A stretch of 17,447 nt of DNA from an uncultured Bilophila sp. (lineage in GTDB: Bacteria > Desulfobacterota > Desulfovibrionia > Desulfovibrionales > Desulfovibrionaceae). A program made the translations under genes and the position numbers. Position 1 is the first letter of the stretch. Each line of letters opens with the position of its first letter. Of this stretch, positions 1 through 7,766 are shown in pieces. Below the pieces are notes generated by a model. It worked only from the letters and a program-made list of their open reading frames with translations, was not told where the DNA came from and ran no database searches. The DNA is taken from positions 1 through 17,447 of the forward strand of contig CAUHBW010000025.1 in the NCBI GenBank assembly GCA_959604115.1, given 5' to 3'.

Positions 1-838
1 CAACGACGATATGCTGGAGCACGCCCTGAACCGCGCCGCGGAGCAGCACTCCCTGCGCGAGCAGCTCCGCCAGCATACCGAACATCTCGAAGAACTCGTC
101 GCGGCCCGGACCCGGGAGCTGCTCGAAGCCCACCGGGTCGCCGTCGTGGGCGAAACCGTGGCCTGCATGGCCCACACCATCAAGAATCTCGCCGCCGCGC
201 TGGAAGGCAGCCTGTTCGTGCTGAAACAGGGCATGGAGTCCGGCAACAGCGAGTACCTCGAAGACGGCTGGGCCATGCTGGAGGAAGACATTTCCCGAGT
301 CCGGGACAAGCTGCTCAACCTGCTGCATATCGGACAGAATGCGGAACTGCGCGAATGCGACGTGGATCCGGCCCTTCCCGTCCGCAATGTGGTGAAGCGT
401 CTGGAGGGACGGGCGGCCAGTCTCGGCGTCCGGCTGCATTTTCAGGACAATTCGCAAGATGCCGGCCCCGTTCCTCTGGACGCCGAACGCCTCGAAAGCT
501 GCCTGCTCAACCTCGCGGGCAATGCGCTGGAAGCCTTCCCCGCGCCGAGCCTGCGCGCCCGTCCGGCGGAGGTCCGCATCGAATGCGTCCGCACGCCCGA
601 CGCCCTCACCTACAACGTGCGCGACAACGGCACGGGCCTGAGCGCCGAGGCCGCCGAACGCCTCCGGGACGGTTTGTTTACGACCAAAAAAGATGGTACA
701 GGATTCGGACTGCTCGGAACGCGCAAGGCGCTTCTCGAAATGGGCGGCCAGCTGCTGTGGGAAAACCTTCCCGACAGCGGAGCCCTGTTCCGCATCGTGC
801 TGCCGCTGCGGAAGGACACCGCTCCGGCGGCGCGCTGA
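1..838 (+). CDS. Hybrid response regulator-histidine kinase, C-terminal part (5' end outside window)
   Basis: The frame is open from the left edge (first full codon at base 2) to TGA at 836-838, so the gene starts upstream and 278 codons remain. The first residues (NDDMLEHALNRA) align with the end of the receiver domain in the next gene (DDELLHVSLKRA), so I infer that a receiver precedes them. A coiled coil follows (LREQLRQHTEHLEELVAARTREL), then a dimerisation/phosphotransfer domain with H-box AHTIKN (His at 173-175). The ATP-binding domain shows N-box NLAGNALEAF, G1 DNGTGL and G2 GTGFGLLGTRKAL. The H-box lacks the usual HExxxP. No membrane segment is seen, so the visible part is cytosolic. 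It probably autophosphorylates and signals with the next gene, 29 bases downstream, with which it is likely co-transcribed. The signal is unknown. An internal ATG at 11-13 is not taken as the start because the receiver homology continues upstream of it. Confidence 0.88.
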   Translation, partial: NDDMLEHALNRAAEQHSLREQLRQHTEHLEELVAARTRELLEAHRVAVVGETVACMAHTIKNLAAALEGSLFVLKQGMESGNSEYLEDGWAMLEEDISRVRDKLLNLLHIGQNAELRECDVDPALPVRNVVKRLEGRAASLGVRLHFQDNSQDAGPVPLDAERLESCLLNLAGNALEAFPAPSLRARPAEVRIECVRTPDALTYNVRDNGTGLSAEAAERLRDGLFTTKKDGTGFGLLGTRKALLEMGGQLLWENLPDSGALFRIVLPLRKDTAPAAR

Positions 839-867
839 ACGCAAACACCATCCCGTAGGAAGGACGC

Positions 868-2781
868 ATGAAAGAAACCATTCTCCTCGTTGACGACGAA
901 CAGGGCATCCGCACCGTCATGGGGCTTTCGCTCCGCGACGCCGGATACAACGTCCTCACGGTGGCGTCGGCGGAAGAGGCGTTGCAGCTGTTCGCGGAAC
1001 GGCCCATCCCCATCGTGATCACCGACATCAGGATGCCCGGCATGTCCGGGCTCGACCTGTTGAAACACATCAAAATCCTCGCCCCGGACACGGAAGTCAT
1101 CCTGATCTCCGGGCACGCGGACCTTGAAATGGCGATTCAGGGCCTCAAGCTCGAAGCCTCGGACTTCATCACCAAGCCCATCGACGACGAACTGCTGCAC
1201 GTCTCCCTCAAGCGCGCCCTCGAACGTATTTCCATGCGCAACAAGCTCAAGGAATACACCTCGAACCTCGAAAAGATGATCAACGAGAAGTCCGCGCAGC
1301 TTGTGGAGGCGGAACGCCAGCTCGCCGCCCGGCAGGTGGTGGACGGCTTCGCCTTCGGGCTGCACTCGCTCGGTTCCTCCATGACCGGCGAACAGCAGGC
1401 CTTCAACGAACTGCCCTGCTTCATCGCCATGCACGACCGGTTCATGGAAATCCTCGCCATCAACGACCTGTACCGCGAACGCCTCGGCAACCTCGTGGGG
1501 CATCCGAGCTGGGAACCCTACGTGCTGAACAGCAACGAGGCCATGATTCCCGTGGAACGGGCCATCGTGGAAGGCCGCGGCGCGCGCACCGAACAAATTC
1601 TGCGCGACAAGAACGGCAAGGAAATTCCCGTGCTGGTGCACACCGCCCCCATCCTCAACAACGAGGGCGAAGTGGAGCTGGTCCTCGAACTGAGCGTGGA
1701 CGAACAGGAAAGCCGCCGCCTCCGCGAGGAGCTGCGCGTCACCCGCGAGCGGTTCCGCCAGCTGTTCGAGGAAAGCCCCTGCTACGTCTCGGTGGTCAAC
1801 CGCGACTTGCAGGTGCTCGAAGCCAACCGCGCCTTCCGCCACACCTTCGGCATGCAAAGCGGCAAGCCCTGCCACGAACTGTTCGCCGGTTCCGCCACGA
1901 TGTGCGAGGAATGCCCGGTGCAGCGTTCCTTCCAGGACGGCAAGCCCTACCACACAGAAAAGGTGGTCATCGACCACGAAGGCCGCCCGGTCAACGTGCT
2001 CGTCTGGACCGCTCCCCTGCGCGACACCTCGGGCAACATCACCGAGTGCATCGAAATGGCGACGGACATCACGGAACTGCGCCAGTTGCAGGACCGTCTG
2101 GCCTCGCTCGGCCTGCTCATGGGCTCCACGGCCCACGGCATCAAGGGCATGCTCACCGCGCTGGACGGCAGCGTCTACCGCCTCGGCTCCGGCATCGACA
2201 AGGGCGACGAGACCCGGACCCGCGATTCCCTCAAGGACATGCGCCAGCTTGTGGCCCGGCTCCGCAAGATGGTGCTCGACATTCTGTATTTCGCCAAGGA
2301 ACGCAAGCTCGACTGGAACATTCTGGTCGCGGAGGAGTTCATGCGTTCCGTGGTTTCCACCGTTTCGGACAAGGCCGCCGAAGCGGGCGTCTCCATGACG
2401 CTGGAGGCGGACGGCGATCCCGGCACCTTTGAAGCCGACGGCACGGCCCTCAACCCCGCGCTGGTCAACCTCCTCGAAAACGCCGTGGACGCCTGCCGCG
2501 CCGACGGCTCCAAGAAGGAGCACCACGTCCGCGTGACCGTGGCCGGACACCCCGACGCCGTGGAATTCCGCATCGAGGACAACGGCATCGGCATGACCGA
2601 GGAAACCCGCGCCAAACTGTTCACGCTGTTCTTCTCCTCCAAGGGGAAGGGCGGCACGGGCATCGGCCTGTACGTCGCCCGTCAGGTCGTCATGCAGCAC
2701 GGCGGCAGGATCGAAGTGGCCTCGACCAAGGGCGAAGGCAGCGCCTTCACCGTCATGATGCCGCGCATCCTGCCGAAGTAG
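868..2781 (+). CDS. Receiver-PAS-PAS-histidine kinase
   Basis: This 637-residue protein starts at ATG 868, behind the purine-rich ribosome binding site AGGAAGGA (857-864). Residues 1-120 are a receiver with acidic pocket DD9-10, phospho-acceptor Asp53 (ITDIRMPG), Ser81 and Lys103. A coiled coil covers about 120-155. PAS-type domains lie near 180-285 and 295-408. The second PAS carries a cysteine cluster (Cys335, Cys346, Cys349). The kinase module covers about 410-637: His423 in AHGIKG, N-box NLLENAVDA (Asn538), G1 EDNGIGM (Asp571) and G2 GTGIGLYVA. No transmembrane segment is seen. The receiver comes first, so the protein probably takes phosphate or a conformational signal at its N-terminus and controls its own kinase. 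It is a close architectural relative of the gene to its left and lies 53 bases upstream of a cytochrome c3 gene. I cannot name its output regulator; no DNA-binding domain is present. Confidence 0.93.
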   Translation: MKETILLVDDEQGIRTVMGLSLRDAGYNVLTVASAEEALQLFAERPIPIVITDIRMPGMSGLDLLKHIKILAPDTEVILISGHADLEMAIQGLKLEASDFITKPIDDELLHVSLKRALERISMRNKLKEYTSNLEKMINEKSAQLVEAERQLAARQVVDGFAFGLHSLGSSMTGEQQAFNELPCFIAMHDRFMEILAINDLYRERLGNLVGHPSWEPYVLNSNEAMIPVERAIVEGRGARTEQILRDKNGKEIPVLVHTAPILNNEGEVELVLELSVDEQESRRLREELRVTRERFRQLFEESPCYVSVVNRDLQVLEANRAFRHTFGMQSGKPCHELFAGSATMCEECPVQRSFQDGKPYHTEKVVIDHEGRPVNVLVWTAPLRDTSGNITECIEMATDITELRQLQDRLASLGLLMGSTAHGIKGMLTALDGSVYRLGSGIDKGDETRTRDSLKDMRQLVARLRKMVLDILYFAKERKLDWNILVAEEFMRSVVSTVSDKAAEAGVSMTLEADGDPGTFEADGTALNPALVNLLENAVDACRADGSKKEHHVRVTVAGHPDAVEFRIEDNGIGMTEETRAKLFTLFFSSKGKGGTGIGLYVARQVVMQHGGRIEVASTKGEGSAFTVMMPRILPK

Positions 2782-2824
2782 CACAACAAACCCTGGCTTG
2801 TCGCCGGTTTGCATACAATCCATT

Positions 2825-2830
2825 GGAGGA
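2825..2830 (+). promoter_or_regulatory. Ribosome binding site that sets the cytochrome start
   Basis: GGAGGA sits four bases before GTG 2835. An earlier in-frame TTG at 2823 overlaps this site and would add MEDI before the signal peptide, so GTG 2835 is the better start. Confidence 0.75.
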
Positions 2831-2834
2831 TATC

Positions 2835-3242
2835 GTGAACAGACTCATTCTCTGCGCGCTGGCTATCGCCGGCCTGTGCCTTCCCGCTCTGGCCGCCGAT
2901 CCCACCCCGGAACAGAAGGCCCTCATCGAAAAGCCCATGACCATGAACAACACGGGCAACGAGAAGAAGCAGGTGATCTTCAACCACAGCGCCCACGCCA
3001 AGGCCGACTGCGCCTTCTGCCACCACAAGGATGTGGACGGCAACATCTACGTCGGCTGCGCCGTCAAGGGGTGCCACGACAACTTCGACAAGAAGGACAA
3101 GAGCGAGCACAGCTACTACCAGATGGCCCACAACAAGAAGGTTGAAAAGTCCTGTATGGGCTGCCACCAGAAGGCCGCCGCCGACAATCCCGAGCTGAAG
3201 GAAAAGTTCAAGGGCTGCAACCCCTGCCATCCGAAGAAGTAA
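2835..3242 (+). CDS. Tetraheme cytochrome c3 (type I-like), periplasmic
   Basis: This 135-residue protein starts at GTG 2835. It has a Sec signal peptide (MNRLILCALAIAGLCLPALA) with likely cleavage after Ala20, giving a mature form of about 115 residues, normal for the family. Four c-type heme sites are visible: CAFCH (59-63), CAVKGCH (75-81, CX4CH), CMGCH (107-111) and CNPCH (128-132). The conserved sixth ligands match His51 and His54 (FNHSAH), His64 (the CHH doublet after heme I) and His99 (YYQMAHNKK). In sulfate reducers this family carries electrons from periplasmic hydrogenase and formate dehydrogenase to membrane complexes. The mature protein is lysine-rich, as usual for proteins that dock to hydrogenase. 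Heme IV uses CX2CH, whereas c3 from D. vulgaris, as I recall it, uses CX4CH there. The gene follows the receiver-PAS kinase by 53 bases; no terminator lies between, so read-through is possible. Confidence 0.95.
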   Translation: MNRLILCALAIAGLCLPALAADPTPEQKALIEKPMTMNNTGNEKKQVIFNHSAHAKADCAFCHHKDVDGNIYVGCAVKGCHDNFDKKDKSEHSYYQMAHNKKVEKSCMGCHQKAAADNPELKEKFKGCNPCHPKK

Positions 3243-3269
3243 TGAGCTGACGCACTGTTGAGCCCGTGG

Positions 3270-3313
3270 GGGAATGGAGGAAACGCTTCCGGAGGAGGTT
3301 TTCCTCCATTCCT
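3270..3313 (+). terminator. Strong stem-loop after cytochrome c3
   Basis: A perfect 13-bp inverted repeat (GGAATGGAGGAAA at 3271-3283, complement at 3300-3312, plus a G-U pair outside) encloses a 16-base loop, 28 bases after the cytochrome stop. The 3' side is C-rich and has no T-run, so it may be an atypical terminator or a 3'-end stabiliser of the mRNA. Confidence 0.5.
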
Positions 3314-3430
3314 CCGTCCCCCCTCTCCTTCCCAAGACCTTTGTTCCCCCCTGATAAGACTCTCTCCTGAAACAGCGACGAACGCCGCTTGTGTCTCCCC
3401 CCCTGCCCTGCGGCTCTCCCCGCGTCAGCC

Positions 3431-3459
3431 GGAAAAGGCCGCACGCGGGTTGCGCGTGC
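3431..3459 (-). terminator. Probable terminator of the efflux operon
   Basis: Read on the minus strand, GCACGCG-CAACC-CGCGTGC forms a perfect 7-bp stem with a 5-base loop (3441-3459). It begins directly after the TAG stop of the permease and is followed by GGCCTTTTCC. The T-run is only four bases, so this is a moderate call supported by position. Confidence 0.55.
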
Positions 3460-6400
3460 CTAATCGCGTTGCCCTGAAGCCGAACCCGAATCAGTGTTCC
3501 GGCGCAGGCGTTCGCTCAATCCGGTAAACACGGTGAAGAAGAACGGGGCGTAAAGCACGGTCAGCAGAGCCGTGGCCACCATGCCGCCGAAGATGGCGGT
3601 GCCCAGATACCGCTGGCTGGCGGCCCCGGCCCCGGTGGCCCAGAGCAGGGGAACGGCTCCCACGGCAAAGGCCAGCGAAGACATGAGAATGGGCCGAAAA
3701 CGGACCCGCGCCGCGCTCAGGGCGGCGTCCCTCACGCTTTGCCCCTCCTCGTGGTACCGTCTGGCGAACTGGACCAGAATAAGCGCGTTCTTGCTGGACA
3801 TGGCGATGAGCAGAAGCAGTCCGATCTGCACATAGACGTTCACGTCCATGCCGCGCAGGGCGATGGCTCCCACAGTGCCGGATACGGCCAGCGGGATGAC
3901 CAGCAGCACTGAAAACGGAAGAATCCAGTCCGCGTAGAGCGCGGCCAGAATGAGATAGACGAGCACGACCGCAAGGCCGACGAGTACGCCGGTCTGACCG
4001 GATGCGCTTTGTTCCTGAAAGGCCATGGTCGTCCATTCGTACCCGAAGCCGTCCGGCAGGACGCGCTGCGCGAGGCTTTCCATGATCGCCATGGCCGTTC
4101 CCGTGCTTGTGCCCGGAGCCGGGCTGCCCTGCAATGAGGCCGAGCTGTACAGATTGTAGCGGGTGACGAGGCTCGGTCCCACGATGGGCCGCACTTCGGC
4201 GACCGTGCCCAACGGGACGCCTTCGCCGTTTCCGTTGACGACCCGCAGAGCGGCGATGGATTCGGGGCTGGAACGGAACCGCTCCTCCGCCTGAACCCGC
4301 ACTTCATAGTTCTGGTTGAACTTGCTGAAGTTGTTTATGTAGCTTCCGCCAAGCGCGGTCTGGAGCGCGGTGAAGACCGAAGACAAATCCAGCCCGCGGC
4401 TCATGGCCCGTGTCCTGTCCAGAGCCACGTAAAGTTGCGGCGTGTCGGCGCTGTACAGAGACAGGACGCCGCTCAGTTCGGGGCGTTGGGCCGCGGCCTG
4501 CTCCATGAGCCGTACGGCCTCTTCCAGAGCGTCCGCGCCGAGATTCTTGCGATCCTCCACCATCATGTCGAAGCCTCCCGCATTGCCGATGCCCATGATC
4601 GGCGGAGGGGGCACGACCAGCGTCTGCCCTTCGGGAAGGGCGGCGAAAGCCCGATTCAGTCCGCCGATGATGTCCGCTTCGGAGATGTCGGGGCGTTTGC
4701 TCCAGTCCTCGAAAATGACGAAGGCCGTAACCGCATTGGGAATGGTGTTGCCGGTCAGCAGAGAGGTGCCGCCCACGACGACCCAGTCGCGGATGCCTGG
4801 AACGCTTGCGATGGCCTTCTCCAGTTGGGCCATGTAGGCCTGCGTGCGCGGCAGGGCCGCCGCATCCGGAAGCTGCGCGCTGACCATGACGTACCCTTGG
4901 TCTTCATTGGGCATGAACCCTTTGGGCAGGGCCATATAGCCCCAGACCGCGAGTCCGCTGATCAGCAGATACGTCGCCACCGCCAGCGCGGGAGCGCGCA
5001 GGGTCAGCGAAACGACGGCCATGACGCCGCGCTTGAGCGCGTCGTACCCGCGGTTGAACACGCGGAAGACAAGGTTCTTCCCGCCGTCGCCGGGTCCGGC
5101 GGGTTTCAGCCAGATGGCGCATTCCGTAGGGTTGAGGGTGACGGCGAACAACGCGCTGAGGATGGCCGTACAGCCGATGACCAGCGCGAACTGGCGGTAT
5201 ATCTGACCGGTGATGCCGCCGAGGAAGGAGGCGGGGAGGAACACGCTCGCGAAAACGAGGGTCACCGCGATGATGGACAAAAAGAGGTCTTCCATGCCCC
5301 GGATGGCGGCATCCTGCGGGGAGAGTCCCTTTTCGAGGTGGCGGATCGTGCCTTCGACCACAATGATGGCGTCGTCCACCACAAGCCCGATGGCCAACAC
5401 CAGCGCGAACAGGGTGATGATGTTCACGGAGAACCCCATCAGCCCCATGAACAGGAACGCCCCCATGAGCGTGACCGGAATGACGATGGCGGGACCGATG
5501 ACGGCCCGGACGTTCTGAAGAAACACGAAAACCACGAGCATCACCAGCAGCGTGGCCTTGAAGAAGGTTCCATAGACCTGATGCACGGCGGTGGAGACGA
5601 ACGTCGTGGTGTCGAAGGGGACGTTCCATGTCATGCCCGGAGGAAAGTCCCGCGCCAGCGAGGTCATGACCTGATTGACGGCCTTGGCCGTATCCAGCGC
5701 GTTGGCTCCCGGCTGCTGGTAGATTGCGATCATGGCCGCGTCCGCGTCGTGGGCCCGGGCGATCAGATCGTAGCTCTCCGCGCCGAGCTCCACCCGGGCG
5801 ATGTCCCGGATGCGCACGATGCGCCCGTCCACGCCGTCGGCGGAACCCGCCGCGTTCCCGCGCGGGGCGTTGTCCGCCCCCGAGCCGCCCATTCTGACGA
5901 TGATGTTCCCGAAGGCTTCCGGCGTATCCAGCAGGCCCTGCGTCAGCACCGTGAACTGGAACTGCTGCCGATCCGAGGAGGGCTGTCCGCCTATCCGCCC
6001 GGCGGCGACCTGTACGTTCTGTTTGGCGATGGCGCCGTTCACCTCGTCGATGCTCACGCCGAGGGCGTTCATCCTGTCGAGGTCCAGCCAGACGCGCATG
6101 GCGTAGTTGGAGGCACCCATGATCGTGACCTGCCCCACGCCGGGAACCCGGGCCAGCACGTTGACGAGCTGAAGCGACGCGTAGTTGGAAAGGTAGAGGT
6201 TGTCGTAGGCGTTGTCCGGCGACTGGAGACAGACGAACTGGAGGATGGAAGAGGAACTCTTGGTTACCGTCACTCCCTGCTGCTGCACGGCGGCGGGCAA
6301 CGTGGGCAAGGCGTTGTTGACCAGATTCTGGAGCAGGACCGTGGCGACGTCGATGTCCGTGCCCAGCGCAAAGGTCACGGTGAGGGTGTAGGAGCCGTTG

Positions 6401-6654
6401 TCCGCGCTTTTGGAGGACATGTACAGCATGTCCTGAATGCCGTTCACCGACTGTTCGATGGGGGAGCCCACGGTGTCGGCGATGGTTTTCGCGTCCGCGC
6501 CGGGATAGAACGCGCTGACCACGACCGTGGGCGGGGTGATGTCGGGATAGAGTTCCACGGGCAGATGGTACAGGGTGATGCCCCCGAGCAGCAGCGTGAT
6601 GAGCGCGATGACCGTGGTGAAGACGGGATTGCGGATGAACAGGCGTGAAAACAT
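3460..6654 (-). CDS. RND efflux permease, HAE-1 (AcrB/MexB-like)
   Basis: This 1064-residue inner-membrane proton-driven pump has normal length for the family. The N-terminus (MFSRLFIRNPVFTTVIALITLLLGG) is TM1, followed by the typical LPVELYPDITPP. The proton relay is intact: Asp427-Asp428 in TM4 (GLVVDDAIIVVEG) and Lys955 in TM10 (MSSKNALILVQF), followed by RFRPILMSSLAF. Two large periplasmic porter/docking halves follow TM1 and TM7. A Gly/Ala/Asn-rich stretch near residues 254-278 looks like an insertion before the conserved VRIRDIARVELG. The family motif near the end of TM6 reads TLNPTECAIWLKP, not TLTPALCA. The gene is last in a three-gene operon and starts 12 bases after the fusion-protein stop. 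Its own ribosome binding site is weak, so translational coupling is likely. Substrates (hydrophobic drugs, bile salts, solvents) are inferred from the family only. Confidence 0.95.
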   Translation of the reverse strand: MFSRLFIRNPVFTTVIALITLLLGGITLYHLPVELYPDITPPTVVVSAFYPGADAKTIADTVGSPIEQSVNGIQDMLYMSSKSADNGSYTLTVTFALGTDIDVATVLLQNLVNNALPTLPAAVQQQGVTVTKSSSSILQFVCLQSPDNAYDNLYLSNYASLQLVNVLARVPGVGQVTIMGASNYAMRVWLDLDRMNALGVSIDEVNGAIAKQNVQVAAGRIGGQPSSDRQQFQFTVLTQGLLDTPEAFGNIIVRMGGSGADNAPRGNAAGSADGVDGRIVRIRDIARVELGAESYDLIARAHDADAAMIAIYQQPGANALDTAKAVNQVMTSLARDFPPGMTWNVPFDTTTFVSTAVHQVYGTFFKATLLVMLVVFVFLQNVRAVIGPAIVIPVTLMGAFLFMGLMGFSVNIITLFALVLAIGLVVDDAIIVVEGTIRHLEKGLSPQDAAIRGMEDLFLSIIAVTLVFASVFLPASFLGGITGQIYRQFALVIGCTAILSALFAVTLNPTECAIWLKPAGPGDGGKNLVFRVFNRGYDALKRGVMAVVSLTLRAPALAVATYLLISGLAVWGYMALPKGFMPNEDQGYVMVSAQLPDAAALPRTQAYMAQLEKAIASVPGIRDWVVVGGTSLLTGNTIPNAVTAFVIFEDWSKRPDISEADIIGGLNRAFAALPEGQTLVVPPPPIMGIGNAGGFDMMVEDRKNLGADALEEAVRLMEQAAAQRPELSGVLSLYSADTPQLYVALDRTRAMSRGLDLSSVFTALQTALGGSYINNFSKFNQNYEVRVQAEERFRSSPESIAALRVVNGNGEGVPLGTVAEVRPIVGPSLVTRYNLYSSASLQGSPAPGTSTGTAMAIMESLAQRVLPDGFGYEWTTMAFQEQSASGQTGVLVGLAVVLVYLILAALYADWILPFSVLLVIPLAVSGTVGAIALRGMDVNVYVQIGLLLLIAMSSKNALILVQFARRYHEEGQSVRDAALSAARVRFRPILMSSLAFAVGAVPLLWATGAGAASQRYLGTAIFGGMVATALLTVLYAPFFFTVFTGLSERLRRNTDSGSASGQRD

Positions 6655-6666
6655 GGCGTCGCTCGC

Positions 6667-7755
6667 TTATTCTGTGGTCTGGGGGGTGACGACCTGTCCG
6701 GGGCGGACCCGGGCCATGCCGTCGACGATGACGCGGTCGTCGGGCGACAGGCCGGAGAGGATGACCTGCTCTTCCCCCGCCTGCGGACCAGTGGAAACCT
6801 GCGTACGCCGGACCCGGTTCTGGGCGTCCACGGTGAGCAGGTAGGAACCTCCCTGTCCCGAGGCAAGCGCACGCCGGGGGACGAGCAGCGCGTGTTCCAG
6901 CGTGCCGGTACTCATGCGCACGCGCACGTACTGACCGGGAAGCAGTCGTTCGGGATTGTTGGGAAAAACGCCGCGCAACAGGAGCGTTCCGGTGGAGGCG
7001 TCCACTTCGGGGGCGATATAGTCCAATTTGCCCTCAATGGCGAAGGGACCGTCTCCGATCCCCAGCATGAGGGGCTTGTCCGGGCTGAGCAAAGGCCGTA
7101 AAGCCGGATTCACGGAAAAGACGGCATAGACGGGATCGGTGGCCACCAGAGTGGCCAGCGGCCCGCCGTTCGGGCCGACCACGTTGCCCGCGTCCACGGA
7201 AGCTCTGCTGATCCGTCCCGTGAACGGCGCCCTGATGGTGGTGTACCCCAGTTCGATGCGGGCCTGCGCCACTTGCGCCTCGGCCTGCCGCACCAGCGCG
7301 TCCGCGCTGGAAAGCTGTTCCCGCCAGCGCACCACGTCCGTCTGCGCCGCGGCCTTTTCACGGTACATGTCCAGATTGCGCCGGTATTCGATGCGGGCCT
7401 GATTGCGGGATGCCCGCCTGACGCCGAGTTCCGCATTCGCCGCCGCGAGCCGGGTCTGGAACACGTCGGGATCGATGACGAACAACACGTCCCCCTCACG
7501 GACGAGGCTCCCGGCCCGAAAGGCCGCTTCGCGCAATGTCCCTTCCACCTGCGGGGTGATGGCAACCGTTCTGGGCGACTGCGCCGTGCCGGAGCTTTCC
7601 TCCCACAACGTCACCGACCGCGTTTCGGGCCGGGCGATGCGCACGAGGGGCGGTTCTTCCGTTTGGGATACCGGATTGTCGCATCCGGCAAGGCCTACGG
7701 GAAACAGCAGGAAAAGAAGGAGCGCCGTATGGGAAGGGAACGCGGGCATGCGCAT
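6667..7755 (-). CDS. Membrane-fusion (periplasmic adaptor) lipoprotein of RND pump
   Basis: This 362-residue AcrA/MexA-type adaptor links the permease to the outer-membrane channel. The signal peptide ends in lipobox GLAGC, with lipidated Cys25. The +2 residue is Asp26, the classic Lol-avoidance signal that keeps lipoproteins in the inner membrane, as expected for an adaptor. The lipoyl half-motifs (VEGTLREAAFRAGSLVREGD and GRISRASVDAGNVV) flank an alpha-helical hairpin (about residues 95-165), and beta-barrel and membrane-proximal domains follow. An open frame continues 47 codons upstream to 7896, but the Pro/Arg-rich translation there is only the overlapping end of the channel gene. The start at 7755 is set by GAGGTG five bases upstream and by the signal peptide. 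The gap to the upstream gene is 4 bases. Confidence 0.94.
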   Translation of the reverse strand: MRMPAFPSHTALLLFLLFPVGLAGCDNPVSQTEEPPLVRIARPETRSVTLWEESSGTAQSPRTVAITPQVEGTLREAAFRAGSLVREGDVLFVIDPDVFQTRLAAANAELGVRRASRNQARIEYRRNLDMYREKAAAQTDVVRWREQLSSADALVRQAEAQVAQARIELGYTTIRAPFTGRISRASVDAGNVVGPNGGPLATLVATDPVYAVFSVNPALRPLLSPDKPLMLGIGDGPFAIEGKLDYIAPEVDASTGTLLLRGVFPNNPERLLPGQYVRVRMSTGTLEHALLVPRRALASGQGGSYLLTVDAQNRVRRTQVSTGPQAGEEQVILSGLSPDDRVIVDGMARVRPGQVVTPQTTE

Positions 7756-7759
7756 GGAA

Positions 7760-7766
7760 TCACCTC
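7760..7766 (-). promoter_or_regulatory. Ribosome binding site overlapping the upstream stop codon
   Basis: On the minus strand GAGGTGA holds both the Shine-Dalgarno of the adaptor gene (five bases from its ATG) and the TGA stop of the channel gene. Ribosomes ending on the channel gene would stop on the initiation region of the adaptor, suggesting translational coupling. Confidence 0.7.

Noticed and set aside
2814..2819. TACAAT as a promoter -10 for cytochrome c3
   Set aside because: No -35 at 16-18 bases, and transcription would start within the Shine-Dalgarno sequence.
610..2823. 737-codon minus-strand frame opposite the receiver-PAS-kinase gene
   Set aside because: Its translation is a His/Asp/Gly/Val-rich mirror of a real coding strand, typical of GC-rich genes with rare stops on the opposite strand; no ribosome binding site or domain.
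2823..2834. TTG 2823 as start of cytochrome c3
   Set aside because: It lies inside the GGAGGA ribosome binding site; GTG 2835 has proper spacing and begins the signal peptide.
4435..6648. 737-codon plus-strand frame opposite the RND permease
   Set aside because: Same compositional mirror effect; the permease on the other strand has intact family motifs throughout.
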